A stretch of DNA of 64,000 nucleotides from Rugamonas fusca (GTDB lineage: Bacteria > Pseudomonadota > Gammaproteobacteria > Burkholderiales > Burkholderiaceae_D). Both the position numbers and the translations under genes were made by a program. Positions 6,636 through 15,843 of this stretch are shown here, piece by piece. The stretch's first letter is position 1; each line of letters starts with the position of its first letter. The stretch is from positions 124,001 to 188,000 of the forward strand of contig NZ_JACEZS010000003.1 of the NCBI RefSeq assembly GCF_014042365.1, read 5' to 3'. Below the pieces are notes generated by a model, which worked only from the letters and a program-made list of their open reading frames with translations, had not been told where the DNA came from and searched no databases.

Positions 6636-8741
6636 ATGGAGATGCACGAACGACTGAATCTGGCGCTGGAAGCGGCGCAAATGACGATCTGGGATTCCCA
6701 ATTGCACGATGGCAGCGTCCTCGGCAGCACCATCAATTGGACCGCGCCGGGGCCTGCGCTGCTGGGGCTGGCCCCGGACGGCTTGTCCCAGCCCTTTGGC
6801 GACTTCCTGGCCATGGTGCACCCGGCCGACCGCGACACCGTGCTGCGCGTCATGCAGGCCGGGGTGGACCAGGGTGATGGCTACGAGCTGGAATTTCGCC
6901 TCGTCTGGCCCGACGGCAGCCTGCACTGGCTGTCCGCCAAGGCCAGGATCGTGCACACGCCCGAGGGCCAGCCCTGCGGCACGCTGGGCATGATCTGGGA
7001 CGTTACCCACTGCAAGGCCGAGGCGCGGCACCTGGCGCGCCAGCGCGACATGGCCGAAGTGACACTGCGCTCGATCAGCGAAGGCGTGATCACGACGGAT
7101 GCCGAGGCCCGCACCCAGTTCCTGAACCGGGTGGCCGAGCAGTTAACAGGCTGGACCAGCGAACTGGCCAACGGCGTCGACATCGCCACCACCTTGCGCC
7201 TGGTGGACGACGGGCCGGGCGCGGCCCAGGAACACGTGGCGCTCAAATGCCTGCGGCTGCGCCAGACCGTCACCGCGGCGGCCAACAGCCAGCTCGTCAC
7301 GCGCCAGGGGCGCCATATCGCCGTCGAGGAATCGGCCGCCCCCATCTGGTCCGACGACAACGAACTGCTGGGGGCCGTGGTGGTGTTCCGCGACGTGAGC
7401 CACGAACGGCACCTGTCGCGCCAGCTCAGCTGGCAAGCCACCCACGACACGCTCACCGGCCTGATCAACCGCAGCGAGTTCGAAGCCCAGGTGGCCAGCG
7501 CCCTGCGCAGCGCCAAGGAGGAGGGCCACGTACACGCGCTGCTGTACCTGGACCTGGACCAGTTCAAGTTAGTCAACGACACTTGCGGCCACGGCGCCGG
7601 CGACCTGCTGCTGCAACTGCTGGCCAAGCTGCTGCAAACCCAGATGCGCGACTCCGACATCCTGGCCCGCCTCGGCGGCGACGAGCTGGGCGTGCTGCTG
7701 CCCCATTGCCCGCCGGCCCAGGCCCTGCACGTGGCCGAGGACTTGCGCCAGTCCGTCAAGAGTTTCCGCTTCGTGTGGGAAAGCCGCAGCTTCGAACTGG
7801 GCGTGAGCATCGGCCTGGTCGAAATGAACCACGACAGCAAGTCGCTGAGCGAGCTGCTGGTGGCGGCCGACCAGGCCTGCTACCTGGCCAAGGAACGGGG
7901 CCGCAACCGGGTGCACCAGTACCAGGAATCGGACGCGCGGCTGACCCAGCGCCACGGCGAGATGCTGTGGGTGTCACGCCTGACGGAAGCGTTCCAGCAC
8001 CGACGCTTCCGGCTGTACGCCCAGCCCATCGTCAGCCTGACGGCCCAGGGCCAGCCGCACGACGAGGTGCTGGTGCGCATCGAGGACGCCAAGGGCCACC
8101 TGATCCTGCCGGGCGCCTTCATCCCGGCCGCCGAACGCTACGACTTGATGCTCGACATCGACCGCTGGGTGATCCGCTCCGTGTGCCGCCACATCCAGAG
8201 CCTGCGCGACAGCATGGCGCCGGACCAGGCGTATATCGACGCCCACCAGCAGCACCGGGCCCGCTACGCGATCAACCTGTCGGGCACCTCGCTCGGTGAC
8301 GACGTGCTGCACGATTACATCGTCGAGCAATTCAGCCGCTACGACGTGGCGCCGGACGAGATCTGCTTCGAGATCACGGAGACGGCGGCCATCGCCAACT
8401 TGCCTACCGCGCAAGATTTCATGCACAAGCTCAAGGAGCTGGGCTGCGCCTTCGCGCTCGACGACTTCGGCAGCGGCCTGTCCTCGTTCGCCTACCTGAA
8501 GGCGCTGCCCGTCGATTTCCTGAAGATCGATGGCATTTTCGTGCGCGACCTGGCCAGCAACGCCATCAACCGCGCCATGGTCAAGGCCATCAACGAAGTC
8601 GGCCACGTGATGGGCATCCGCACGGTGGCCGAATACGTGGAGGACGAGGCCATCCTGGCCCAGGTGCGCGATATCGGCGTCGATTACGCCCAGGGCTACG
8701 CGGTGGGCCGGCTGCGCCCGCTGACGGCCGGCCGCGAGTGA
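6636..8741 (+). CDS. PAS-PAS-GGDEF-EAL c-di-GMP signalling protein
   Basis: A 701-residue cytosolic protein. Two PAS domains occupy about residues 1-125 and 130-260, followed by GGDEF (about 270-430) and EAL (about 445-690). The GGDEF signature reads GGDEL (residues 347-351), with the metal and catalytic Asp/Glu kept. The EAL signature reads EVL (Glu477), and the downstream phosphodiesterase motifs N-L-S-G, E-I-T-E-T, DDFGSGLSSF and the K/E residues are present. So phosphodiesterase activity is likely and cyclase activity possible. No membrane helix is seen. AGGAG six bases before ATG 6636 decides the start; an upstream in-frame ATG at 6585 lacks one. It precedes the aerotaxis gene, but the FNR promoter between them suggests separate transcription. 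Confidence 0.88.
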   Translation: MEMHERLNLALEAAQMTIWDSQLHDGSVLGSTINWTAPGPALLGLAPDGLSQPFGDFLAMVHPADRDTVLRVMQAGVDQGDGYELEFRLVWPDGSLHWLSAKARIVHTPEGQPCGTLGMIWDVTHCKAEARHLARQRDMAEVTLRSISEGVITTDAEARTQFLNRVAEQLTGWTSELANGVDIATTLRLVDDGPGAAQEHVALKCLRLRQTVTAAANSQLVTRQGRHIAVEESAAPIWSDDNELLGAVVVFRDVSHERHLSRQLSWQATHDTLTGLINRSEFEAQVASALRSAKEEGHVHALLYLDLDQFKLVNDTCGHGAGDLLLQLLAKLLQTQMRDSDILARLGGDELGVLLPHCPPAQALHVAEDLRQSVKSFRFVWESRSFELGVSIGLVEMNHDSKSLSELLVAADQACYLAKERGRNRVHQYQESDARLTQRHGEMLWVSRLTEAFQHRRFRLYAQPIVSLTAQGQPHDEVLVRIEDAKGHLILPGAFIPAAERYDLMLDIDRWVIRSVCRHIQSLRDSMAPDQAYIDAHQQHRARYAINLSGTSLGDDVLHDYIVEQFSRYDVAPDEICFEITETAAIANLPTAQDFMHKLKELGCAFALDDFGSGLSSFAYLKALPVDFLKIDGIFVRDLASNAINRAMVKAINEVGHVMGIRTVAEYVEDEAILAQVRDIGVDYAQGYAVGRLRPLTAGRE

Positions 8742-8851
8742 ATCGGCGCAACAGCCACGCCGGCCACCGGCCGAACCGGAAAATCTTGCGAAAACCGCAT
8801 GGCGACAGGCTTTGCGGCCTTTTCGGCTAGCGCATCCCAATCTGGAGATTT

Positions 8852-8893
8852 TTGATCTAAATCAATAAATTTACGAGGCTGACTCCTTACACT
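8852..8893 (+). promoter_or_regulatory. FNR-dependent class II promoter for the aer-hemN unit
   Basis: TTGATCTAAATCAA at 8852-8865 matches the FNR consensus TTGAT-N4-ATCAA at all ten informative positions. TACACT at 8888-8893 is a -10-like element. If transcription begins at 8900, the site centre is at exactly -41.5, the class II activation position. The FNR encoded at 21 kb carries the E-x-x-S-R recognition residues expected to read TTGAT. Confidence 0.8.
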
Positions 8894-8950
8894 TGACGAC
8901 ATAGCTTGCGATAGAGCAAGAATAGACTTTTTTCCTTGGAGATAGCCGTC

Positions 8951-10615
8951 ATGCGTACCAACCTGCCCGTCACCGACCGCGAACAGGAAGTCCTGGACGA
9001 TCACGCCATCGTGTCCAAGACAGATTTGGACGGCAATATCACCTACGTCAACCCGTATTTCTGCGAGGTGAGCGGCTTCAGCACCGAGGAACTGATCGGC
9101 GCGCCGCAAAATATCGTGCGCCATCCCGACATGCCGCCCGAGGCGTTCGACGACCTGTGGCGTTCCATCAAGGCCGGCTATCCCTGGACCGGCCTCGTGA
9201 AAAACCGCTGCAAGAACGGCAACTATTACTGGGTCAAGGCCAACATCACCCCGATCCGCGAGGCCGGCCGCACCATCGGCTACATGTCGGTGCGGGTAAG
9301 GGCCGACCGTGACCAGGTGGCCAAGGCCGAGCAAGCCTACCGCGCCATGCGCCAGCAGCCCAAGGACAAGCCCGGTATCACCGTCCGCCATGGCGAAGTG
9401 GTGCAACCTGGCCTGGCCAGCCTGCTGGGCCGCGTGCGCCACGTATCGCTGGCCATGCGCATCTGGGCGTCCACCAGCCTGGTCAACACGCTGCTGGCCG
9501 GCGTCTGCGTGGCCAGCCTGCTCGGTTCGGACGGCCGCAATTCGGCACTCAGCTATGGCATCTTCGGCGCCACCTTCGTTGGCCTGATCGTCAACGTGTT
9601 CCTGTGGTACACGCTGCGGGTCGGCATGCTGCAACCGCTGAACCGCGCCCTGCACGGCGCCCGTTCGATCGCCGCCGGCGACCTGTCGGCCCATTTCGAG
9701 ACCAATTCCACCGACGAGGTGGGCCAGCTGCTGCGCGCGCTGGAGCAAATGAACTGCAACCTGATCGCCACCATCCGCGATGTGCGCATGAACGTGGAAA
9801 CCATGGCCGTGGCCACGCGCCAGATCGCGGCCGGCAACGCCGACCTGTCGGGCCGCACGGAAGCCCAGGCCGCCAGCCTGGAGGAGACCGCCTCGAGCGT
9901 CGAGCAATTCGCCGCCACCGTCAAGCAGAACGCCGACAATTCCGTGGAGGCGAACGCGCTGGCCGTCAATGCCTCCAACGTGGCGCAGGAGGGCGGCGTG
10001 ATCGTGGCCGACGTGATCGCCACCATGGACGACATCAACAACTCGTCCAAGAAGATCGTCGACATCATCAGCCTGATCGAGGGCATCGCCTTCCAGACCA
10101 ACATCCTGGCCCTGAACGCGGCCGTCGAGGCGGCCCGCGCCGGCGAGCAGGGCCGCGGCTTCGCCGTGGTGGCGGGCGAGGTGCGCAACCTGGCCCAGCG
10201 CAGCGCCACGGCCGCCAAGGACATCAAGAACCTGATCGACATGTCGGTCGGCAAGGTCAGCGCCGGCATGGAGCAGGTGCACCGGGCCGGCGCCACCATG
10301 GAACAGGTGGTCAAGTCGGTGCAGCAGGTGACGGCCATCATGCAGGACATTTCCACCGCCTCGCGCGAGCAGAGCATCGGCGTGGACCAGGTCAACTCGG
10401 CCATCGCCCACCTCGACCAGGTAACCCAGCAGAACGCGGCACTGGTGGAGCAGGCGGCGGCCGCCGCCGCCAGCCTGGCCCAGGAAGCGACGGGGCTGAC
10501 CCAGGCCGTGAGCCTGTTCAACTTCGGCCACGCGCTGCGCCAGACGCGCGGCGGCAACCGGCCAGCCCGGCCGGCCGCGCCACAGCACGGCAACGTCAAG
10601 CGCCTGGCGGCCTGA
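8951..10615 (+). CDS. aer: Aer-like methyl-accepting chemotaxis protein (PAS energy sensor)
   Basis: A 554-residue chemoreceptor. Residues about 10-115 are an Aer-type PAS domain with the hallmark NIVRHPDMPPEAF and W-T-G-x-V-K-N-R-C-K-N-G phrases, normally binding FAD to sense redox state. There are two closely spaced membrane helices at about 175-220, a HAMP domain at about 222-275 (IAAGDLSAHFETNSTDEVGQL) and a cytoplasmic signalling domain to about 525 with the hairpin tip E-G-I-A-F-Q-T-N-I-L-A-L-N-A-A-V-E-A-A-R-A-G-E. It has no periplasmic ligand domain, as in Aer. The start at 8951 is preceded by TTGGAG; an upstream in-frame ATG at 8936 would include that site. It heads the FNR-controlled unit aer-hemN-safE-ccoI-ccoS, so taxis to low oxygen is predicted to be induced when oxygen falls. 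Confidence 0.87.
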   Translation: MRTNLPVTDREQEVLDDHAIVSKTDLDGNITYVNPYFCEVSGFSTEELIGAPQNIVRHPDMPPEAFDDLWRSIKAGYPWTGLVKNRCKNGNYYWVKANITPIREAGRTIGYMSVRVRADRDQVAKAEQAYRAMRQQPKDKPGITVRHGEVVQPGLASLLGRVRHVSLAMRIWASTSLVNTLLAGVCVASLLGSDGRNSALSYGIFGATFVGLIVNVFLWYTLRVGMLQPLNRALHGARSIAAGDLSAHFETNSTDEVGQLLRALEQMNCNLIATIRDVRMNVETMAVATRQIAAGNADLSGRTEAQAASLEETASSVEQFAATVKQNADNSVEANALAVNASNVAQEGGVIVADVIATMDDINNSSKKIVDIISLIEGIAFQTNILALNAAVEAARAGEQGRGFAVVAGEVRNLAQRSATAAKDIKNLIDMSVGKVSAGMEQVHRAGATMEQVVKSVQQVTAIMQDISTASREQSIGVDQVNSAIAHLDQVTQQNAALVEQAAAAAASLAQEATGLTQAVSLFNFGHALRQTRGGNRPARPAAPQHGNVKRLAA

Positions 10616-10660
10616 ACGCGCACCTTTTGTATTCACCGCACCGTTAGTTAGATAGCAGAA

Positions 10661-12115
10661 ATGATCATGTCCCCTACCGCAGCCAGCGCGCCATCCAGCG
10701 TCGCGTTCTTTCCGACGGTGCAGTTCGACGCTGACATCATTGGCAAGCTGAGCCAATCCGGCCCCCGCTATACCTCGTATCCCACGGCCGACCGCTTCAG
10801 CGAGGACTTTGGCTACGGCAATTACCTGGAGGCCATCGCCGGCCTGCGCATGCGCGGCGGACGCCGGCCGCTGTCGCTGTACATCCACATCCCGTTCTGC
10901 GACACCATCTGCTACTACTGCGCCTGCAACAAGATCGTCACCAAGGACCGCAGCAAGGCCGCCACCTACCTCAGCTACCTGAAGCAGGAAATCGAAATGC
11001 AGGGCAAGCTGTTCTCGGGCATGAACCACATCGAGCAGCTGCACTTCGGCGGCGGCACGCCGACCTACCTGAGCGACCGCCAGATGGACGACCTGATGGC
11101 CCATCTGCGCCACCACTTCGAGTTCGCCCCGGACGACATCGGCGAATATTCGATCGAGATCGACCCGCGCACGGTCAGCCGCGAACGGGTGCAGTCGCTG
11201 CGCTCGCAAGGCTTCAACCGCATCAGCCTGGGCGTGCAGGATTTCGACCCGGACGTGCAGCAAGCCGTGAACCGCATCCAGCCGGCCGAGGAAACGCTGG
11301 CCGTGATGCAGGCCGCGCGCGAGGCCGGCTTCCGCTCCATCAGCATCGACCTGATCTACGGCCTGCCCAAGCAGAACATGGACAGCATGGCGCGCACGCT
11401 GGAACAGGTGATCGCGGCCAGCCCGGACCGCATCGCGCTGTACAACTACGCCCACATGCCGCACCTGTTCAAGCCGCAGCGCCGCATTCTGGAAGCGGAT
11501 CTGCCGCCGTCGGCCGTCAAGCTCGACATGCTGGCCCTGTGCATCCGCCGCCTGAGCGCGGCCGGCTATGTCTACATCGGCATGGACCACTTCGCCAAGC
11601 CGAACGACGACCTGGCCGTGGCCCAGCGCCAGGGCCGGCTGCACCGCAATTTCCAGGGCTATTCCACCCACGCGGAATCGGACCTGGTGGCCTGCGGCGT
11701 GTCGGCCATCAGCGCCGTGGGCGCCACCTACAGCCAGAACGAGAAGACGCTGGACGCCTATTACGAGAAGCTGGACGAAGGCAAGCTGCCCGTCGCGCGC
11801 GGCATCAAGCTGACCAGCGACGACCTGCTGCGCCGTATCATCATCCAGATGTTGATGTGTAATTTCGAGCTGTCGATCGACTCCATCGAGCAAGCCTATC
11901 CGATCGACTTCCGCACCTATTTCGCCACCGAGCTCGAAGCGCTGGCGCCGCTGGAGCAGGATGGCCTGGTCACGCTGGAACCGCACTGGCTGAGCGTGAC
12001 GCCCAAGGGCCGGCTGCTGATCCGCAACATCTGCATGGTGTTCGACCGCTACCTGCGCATGGCGCGCACGCAGCCGCAGCCGGGCCAGCCGCTGCGCTTC
12101 TCGCGCACCATCTGA
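10661..12115 (+). CDS. hemN: Oxygen-independent coproporphyrinogen III oxidase
   Basis: A 484-residue radical-SAM enzyme that converts coproporphyrinogen III to protoporphyrinogen IX without oxygen. The iron-sulfur motif C-x3-C-x2-C is seen as FCDTICYYCAC at about residue 80. It is followed by LHFGGGTPTYLS, the E-x-D-P-R motif and LGVQDFDPDVQQAVNRIQ, all typical of true HemN rather than HemW. The C-terminal HemN domain ends near residue 470. The start is ATG 10661 or the in-frame ATG two codons later. It lies 45 bp after aer and 10 bp before the TauE/SafE gene, consistent with one microaerobic transcript that supplies haem for the cbb3 oxidase. Confidence 0.95.
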   Translation: MIMSPTAASAPSSVAFFPTVQFDADIIGKLSQSGPRYTSYPTADRFSEDFGYGNYLEAIAGLRMRGGRRPLSLYIHIPFCDTICYYCACNKIVTKDRSKAATYLSYLKQEIEMQGKLFSGMNHIEQLHFGGGTPTYLSDRQMDDLMAHLRHHFEFAPDDIGEYSIEIDPRTVSRERVQSLRSQGFNRISLGVQDFDPDVQQAVNRIQPAEETLAVMQAAREAGFRSISIDLIYGLPKQNMDSMARTLEQVIAASPDRIALYNYAHMPHLFKPQRRILEADLPPSAVKLDMLALCIRRLSAAGYVYIGMDHFAKPNDDLAVAQRQGRLHRNFQGYSTHAESDLVACGVSAISAVGATYSQNEKTLDAYYEKLDEGKLPVARGIKLTSDDLLRRIIIQMLMCNFELSIDSIEQAYPIDFRTYFATELEALAPLEQDGLVTLEPHWLSVTPKGRLLIRNICMVFDRYLRMARTQPQPGQPLRFSRTI

Positions 12116-12125
12116 GCACTACACC

Positions 12126-12899
12126 ATGAACGGAGCGCACCTGTTGTCCGTGTTCGCCGTCGGCCTGGCCGGCAGCGTGCATTGCATCGGCATGTGCGGC
12201 GGCATCGTCAGCGCGCTGTCGGCCACGGCGCCACGCGCGCCCGCGCCGCCGCCGGCGCGCGTGATCGCCATCACCCCAGCGACTGCACTGGCCCCGGCCG
12301 GCCAGCGCCTGCTGCGCGTGGCCGCCTACAACACGGGCCGCATCTCCAGCTACATGGTGGCCGGCGCCTTGGCCGGCGGCCTGGCGCAAGGCGCGGCCAG
12401 TCTCGCCAGGCTGGCCACGCTGCAACTGGCGTTCTACTGGCTGGCCAACCTGATGCTGGTGGCGCTGGGCCTGTACCTGATGGATGCGTGGCGCGGCCTG
12501 GCCCACGTGGAAAGCGCGGGCCAGATCGTCTGGCGCCGCGTACAGCCGCTGCTCAAGCTGCTGCTGCCCATGGATAGCCAGCTCAAGGCACTGGCGCTGG
12601 GCGGGCTGTGGGGCTGGGTCCCGTGCGGCATGGTCTACAGCGTGCTGCTGACGGCCTTGCTGAGCGGCTCGGCCCTCGACGGGGCGGCCGTCATGCTGGC
12701 GTTCGGCCTGGGCACCTTGCCCATGCTGGTCACGCTGGGCATGATGGGCGCGGGCGTGCGCGCCCGGCTACAACAGCGCAAGATACGTATCGCCTGCGGC
12801 TTGCTGGTGCTGGGCTTCGGCGTGCTGGGGCTGGTGCGCGCCAGCCATGGCGCCTCGCTGGGCTGGCTCGATGCGCTATGCTTGACGGGACATCCGTGA
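12126..12899 (+). CDS. TauE/SafE-type membrane protein of the cbb3 assembly cluster
   Basis: A 257-residue membrane protein with about six helices. Near its N-terminus is V-H-C-I-G-M-C-G-G-I, a motif of the small SafE/DsbD-like transporter group often found within cco gene clusters. A second half has GLWGWVPCGMVYSVLL, with a conserved P-C-G. Its location between hemN and ccoI suggests a role in maturing the cbb3 oxidase, possibly metal handling through the Cys/His motif; that is an inference. An internal loop (residues about 38-58) is rich in alanine and proline. It begins 10 bp after hemN and ends 20 bp before ccoI. Confidence 0.8.
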   Translation: MNGAHLLSVFAVGLAGSVHCIGMCGGIVSALSATAPRAPAPPPARVIAITPATALAPAGQRLLRVAAYNTGRISSYMVAGALAGGLAQGAASLARLATLQLAFYWLANLMLVALGLYLMDAWRGLAHVESAGQIVWRRVQPLLKLLLPMDSQLKALALGGLWGWVPCGMVYSVLLTALLSGSALDGAAVMLAFGLGTLPMLVTLGMMGAGVRARLQQRKIRIACGLLVLGFGVLGLVRASHGASLGWLDALCLTGHP

Positions 12900-12919
12900 A
12901 CCGGCAAGGAAAACTCCGC

Positions 12920-15517
12920 ATGAGCACCAACACCGAACGACGTAGCCAGCCGGAACCCGTGCTGGCGGGACTGGCGGCAGCGCCAGCGGCCATGCACGAT
13001 GACGCCGCGCACTCGGATGCGGGGGTGCACGCGGGCGCGGGCGCGAATGCCGGCGCGGGCGCAGGAGCGCATGGCGGCGCGAGCGCCTCTGCGTCCAGCG
13101 CGCCAACCGGCTGCTTCCATTGCGGCCTGCCGCTGCCGCGCGACGGCCGCTGGTCGGTGCGCATCGACGAGGTGGAGCGCCCCATGTGCTGCCCCGGCTG
13201 CGCCAGCGTGGCGCAAGCGATCGTCGACATCGGCCAGAGCGCCTACTACCGCGACCGCACCGAATTCGGTGCCACCGCCAACGCCGACCAGCTGGTGCCG
13301 CCCGAACTGCAGCTCTACACCAACGCCGATCCCCGTTTCGCCGATTGCGACGATGGCCGCGCCGCCGCCCTGTCGGTGGAAGGCATACGCTGCGCCGCCT
13401 GCGTGTGGCTGATCGAACGCCGCCTGCAACAGCAGCCCGGCGTGCTCGAAGCGAACCTGAACGTGGCCACGGAAACCCTGCACGTGCGCTGGGACCCGGC
13501 GCTGTGCGAGCCGGCCCGGATCCTGCAAGCCGTGCGCGAAGTCGGTTACACGGCCTACCCCTATGAAGCGGGCCGCCACGGCGAGCAGTTGCAGCGCGCC
13601 GTCAAGACCCTGGGCCGCCAGCTGTTCGTGGCCGGCCTGTCCATGATGCAGGTGATGATGTACGTGGCGCCAGCCTACCTGGCCGGCGACGACGGCACGC
13701 TGGAGCCGGCCATGGCGGCCCTGATGCGCTGGGCCAGCCTGCTGCTGACGCTGCCGGCGGTCTGCTATTCGGCGCTGCCGTTCTACCGCGGCGCCCTGTC
13801 CAGCCTGCGGGCGCGGGTGCCGGGCATGGACGTGCCCGTCACGCTGGGCATCGTGGCCGCGTTCGGCGCCAGCCTGATCGCCACCTGGCGCGGCACGGGC
13901 GAAGTGTATTTCGATTCCGTCACCATGTTCATCTTCCTGCTGCTGTGCAGCCGCTACCTGGAGCTGCAGGCGCGGCGCAAGGCGGCCGGCGCGCTGCAGC
14001 GGCTGCACCACGCGCTGCCCGCGTCGGCCACCCGCGTGGCCGGTTATCCGGAACAGCGGGACGGCGCCGTGGTGCCGGCCGCCACGCTGGCCGTGGGCGA
14101 CGTGATCCTCGTCAAGCCCGGCGAGGCGGTGGCGGCCGACTGCGTGCTGCTGGACGCCGACACGGCGTTCGACGTGTCGCTGCTGACGGGCGAGAGCGCG
14201 CCCCAGCTCAAGCGCATGGGCGAGGCCGTGCCGGGCGGCGCCATCAACGCCAGCCGCGCCGTGCTGGCGCGCGTCACGCGCACGGCGCGCGACAGCACGC
14301 TGTCGGACCTGATCCGGCTGGTGGAGCGGGCCGGCCAGGGCAAGCCCCGCATCGCCCTGTGGGCCGACAAGGCGGCCGCCCATTTCGTCACGGCGCTGTT
14401 GATCTTCGCGCTGCTCAGCTTCGGTTTCTGGTATTGGTACGACCCGGCGCGCGCCTGGCCGGTGGCCATCGCCGTGCTGGTCGTGTCGTGCCCGTGCGCG
14501 CTGTCGCTGGCCACGCCGACGGCGCTGGCGGCGGCCGGCGACCGCCTGCTGCGGCGCGGCGTGCTGGCCGTGGGCCCGCAAACGCTGGAAACGCTGCACC
14601 GCGCCACCCACATCGTGTTCGACAAGACCGGCACCCTGACCGTGGGCAAGCCCGTGCTGCAGCAGGTGCTGTTGTACGGCGATGCACGCCGCGCCGACTG
14701 CGTGCAGATCGCCGCCGCGCTGGAAGCGTCGAGCGCCCACCCGCTGGCACGCGCGCTGGCGGCGGCGGCCGACGGCCCGCTGCCGTGCAGCGCCACGCAA
14801 GTGGAGGAAACGCCGGGCCAGGGCTTGTCCGGCATGGTGGATGGACAACATTATCGACTCGGCAACGCGGCCTTCGTGGCCGGGCTGGCCGGGCCCAACG
14901 ACGATGGCCCGCTGGTGGCCGGCGCGCCGGGCACCACGGCCGTGTTCCTCGGCAGCGCCCAAGGCTGGCTGGCCTGCTTCCTGTTGCAGGACGCGCTGCG
15001 CGAGGACGCGCGCGCCACGGTCGACTATTTCCGCGCCGCCGGCAAGACCGTGGTGCTGCTCAGCGGCGACACGCCGGGCCTGACGCGCCACGTGGCCGAG
15101 GCGCTGGGCATCGCCCACGCGCAAGGCGGTTGCCTGCCGGCCGACAAGCTGGCCTACGTGCAAAAACTGCAAGCCGACGGCGCCGTGGTGGCCATGGTGG
15201 GCGACGGCATCAACGACGCGGCCGTGCTGCGCGCGGCCAACGTGTCGTTCGCGATGGGCTCGGGCGCGGCGCTGGCGCAAGCCCAGGCCGACGCCGTGCT
15301 GCTGTCCGGCTCGCTTGACGCAGTGGCCGGCACGGCCCGCACGGCGCGCGCCACCATGGCCGTGATCCGCCAGAACCTGGCCTGGGCCACGCTGTACAAT
15401 CTGGTGGCCATCCCGGCCGCCGCGCTGGGCTGGCTCAACCCCTGGCTGTCGGGCGCCGGCATGGCCATCAGCTCGGCCGTGGTGGTGCTGAACGCCGTGC
15501 GGCTGCGGCGTGCCTGA
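12920..15517 (+). CDS. ccoI: Copper-translocating P-type ATPase of cbb3 oxidase assembly
   Basis: An 865-residue P1B ATPase. Residues 1-65 are an Ala/Gly/His-rich extension. CFHCGLPLP and MCCPGCASV (about 70-95) form the cysteine-rich domain specific to CcoI/FixI. An HMA metal-binding domain follows with GIRCAACVWLIERRL at about 155. Eight membrane helices carry the CPC channel motif (VVSCPCALSLATP). Phosphorylated Asp568 lies in DKTGT, SAHPLARAL is the P1B HP motif, and GDGINDA is the hinge. It delivers copper to the CuB centre of the oxidase. ATG 12920 has AGGAAAA upstream and was preferred to longer in-frame extensions overlapping the previous gene. Transcribed with the upstream hemN unit. 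Confidence 0.93.
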   Translation: MSTNTERRSQPEPVLAGLAAAPAAMHDDAAHSDAGVHAGAGANAGAGAGAHGGASASASSAPTGCFHCGLPLPRDGRWSVRIDEVERPMCCPGCASVAQAIVDIGQSAYYRDRTEFGATANADQLVPPELQLYTNADPRFADCDDGRAAALSVEGIRCAACVWLIERRLQQQPGVLEANLNVATETLHVRWDPALCEPARILQAVREVGYTAYPYEAGRHGEQLQRAVKTLGRQLFVAGLSMMQVMMYVAPAYLAGDDGTLEPAMAALMRWASLLLTLPAVCYSALPFYRGALSSLRARVPGMDVPVTLGIVAAFGASLIATWRGTGEVYFDSVTMFIFLLLCSRYLELQARRKAAGALQRLHHALPASATRVAGYPEQRDGAVVPAATLAVGDVILVKPGEAVAADCVLLDADTAFDVSLLTGESAPQLKRMGEAVPGGAINASRAVLARVTRTARDSTLSDLIRLVERAGQGKPRIALWADKAAAHFVTALLIFALLSFGFWYWYDPARAWPVAIAVLVVSCPCALSLATPTALAAAGDRLLRRGVLAVGPQTLETLHRATHIVFDKTGTLTVGKPVLQQVLLYGDARRADCVQIAAALEASSAHPLARALAAAADGPLPCSATQVEETPGQGLSGMVDGQHYRLGNAAFVAGLAGPNDDGPLVAGAPGTTAVFLGSAQGWLACFLLQDALREDARATVDYFRAAGKTVVLLSGDTPGLTRHVAEALGIAHAQGGCLPADKLAYVQKLQADGAVVAMVGDGINDAAVLRAANVSFAMGSGAALAQAQADAVLLSGSLDAVAGTARTARATMAVIRQNLAWATLYNLVAIPAAALGWLNPWLSGAGMAISSAVVVLNAVRLRRA

Positions 15518-15547
15518 TCCTTTTTGAAAGTTGAACGACACGCCATC

Positions 15548-15721
15548 ATGGAAGCCCTGTACCTACTCATCCCCCTCAGCGTGCTGCTGGTGTTCGGCGC
15601 CCTGTGGCTGTTCTTCCGGGCCGCCGACCATGGCCAGTTCGACGACCTGGTGGGCCCCGGCCTGCGCGTGTTGCAGGACGATGACCGCCCGCCCGCACCG
15701 GACGACAAAAAACCTGATTGA
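15548..15721 (+). CDS. ccoS: cbb3 oxidase maturation protein CcoS
   Basis: A 57-residue protein beginning MEALYLLIPLSVLLVFGALWLFF, a single membrane helix, followed by an acidic tail with Q-F-D-D-L-x-G-P. This is the standard CcoS/FixS pattern and size. It is needed for cofactor insertion in the cbb3 oxidase. The ATG at 15524 would add eight residues; 15548 gives the family N-terminus. It closes the first unit and is followed by the FNR promoter of ccoN. Confidence 0.9.
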   Translation: MEALYLLIPLSVLLVFGALWLFFRAADHGQFDDLVGPGLRVLQDDDRPPAPDDKKPD

Positions 15722-15762
15722 AATCCAGCCAGCCGTCACCATATGGCTTCATTCCGGCAATT

Positions 15763-15804
15763 TTGATCCAAATCAAAGATTTTTGAAGTCCTTCCTCGTA
15801 CCCT
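15763..15804 (+). promoter_or_regulatory. FNR-dependent class II promoter for ccoNOQP
   Basis: TTGATCCAAATCAA at 15763-15776 is a perfect FNR box, and TACCCT at 15799-15804 is a -10-like element. With transcription starting at 15811 the box is centred at -41.5, the same geometry as the aer promoter. The leader before the ccoN GTG would be about 33 bases. Confidence 0.8.
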
Positions 15805-15818
15805 TTGATCCACATCAT
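15805..15818 (+). promoter_or_regulatory. Second FNR-like site overlapping the ccoN start point
   Basis: TTGATCCACATCAT matches nine of the ten informative FNR positions. It is centred about at +1 of the predicted ccoN transcript. FNR sites at that place normally repress, so a low-affinity site could limit expression when active FNR is abundant. It may instead be chance similarity. Confidence 0.35.
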
Positions 15819-15843
15819 CGAAGCGTTCTCAGGAGAACATCAA

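Noticed and set aside
8696-11986. Very long minus-strand open frame (over 1000 codons) antisense to the aer and hemN genes
   Set aside because: It is a shadow of high-GC third-position coding on the plus strand; its composition (Ala, Gly, Arg, His, Val rich) is unlike a real protein, while the plus-strand genes have clear domains.
12635-15541. Minus-strand open frame of similar length antisense to ccoI
   Set aside because: Same GC-driven artefact; ccoI has all P-type ATPase motifs.
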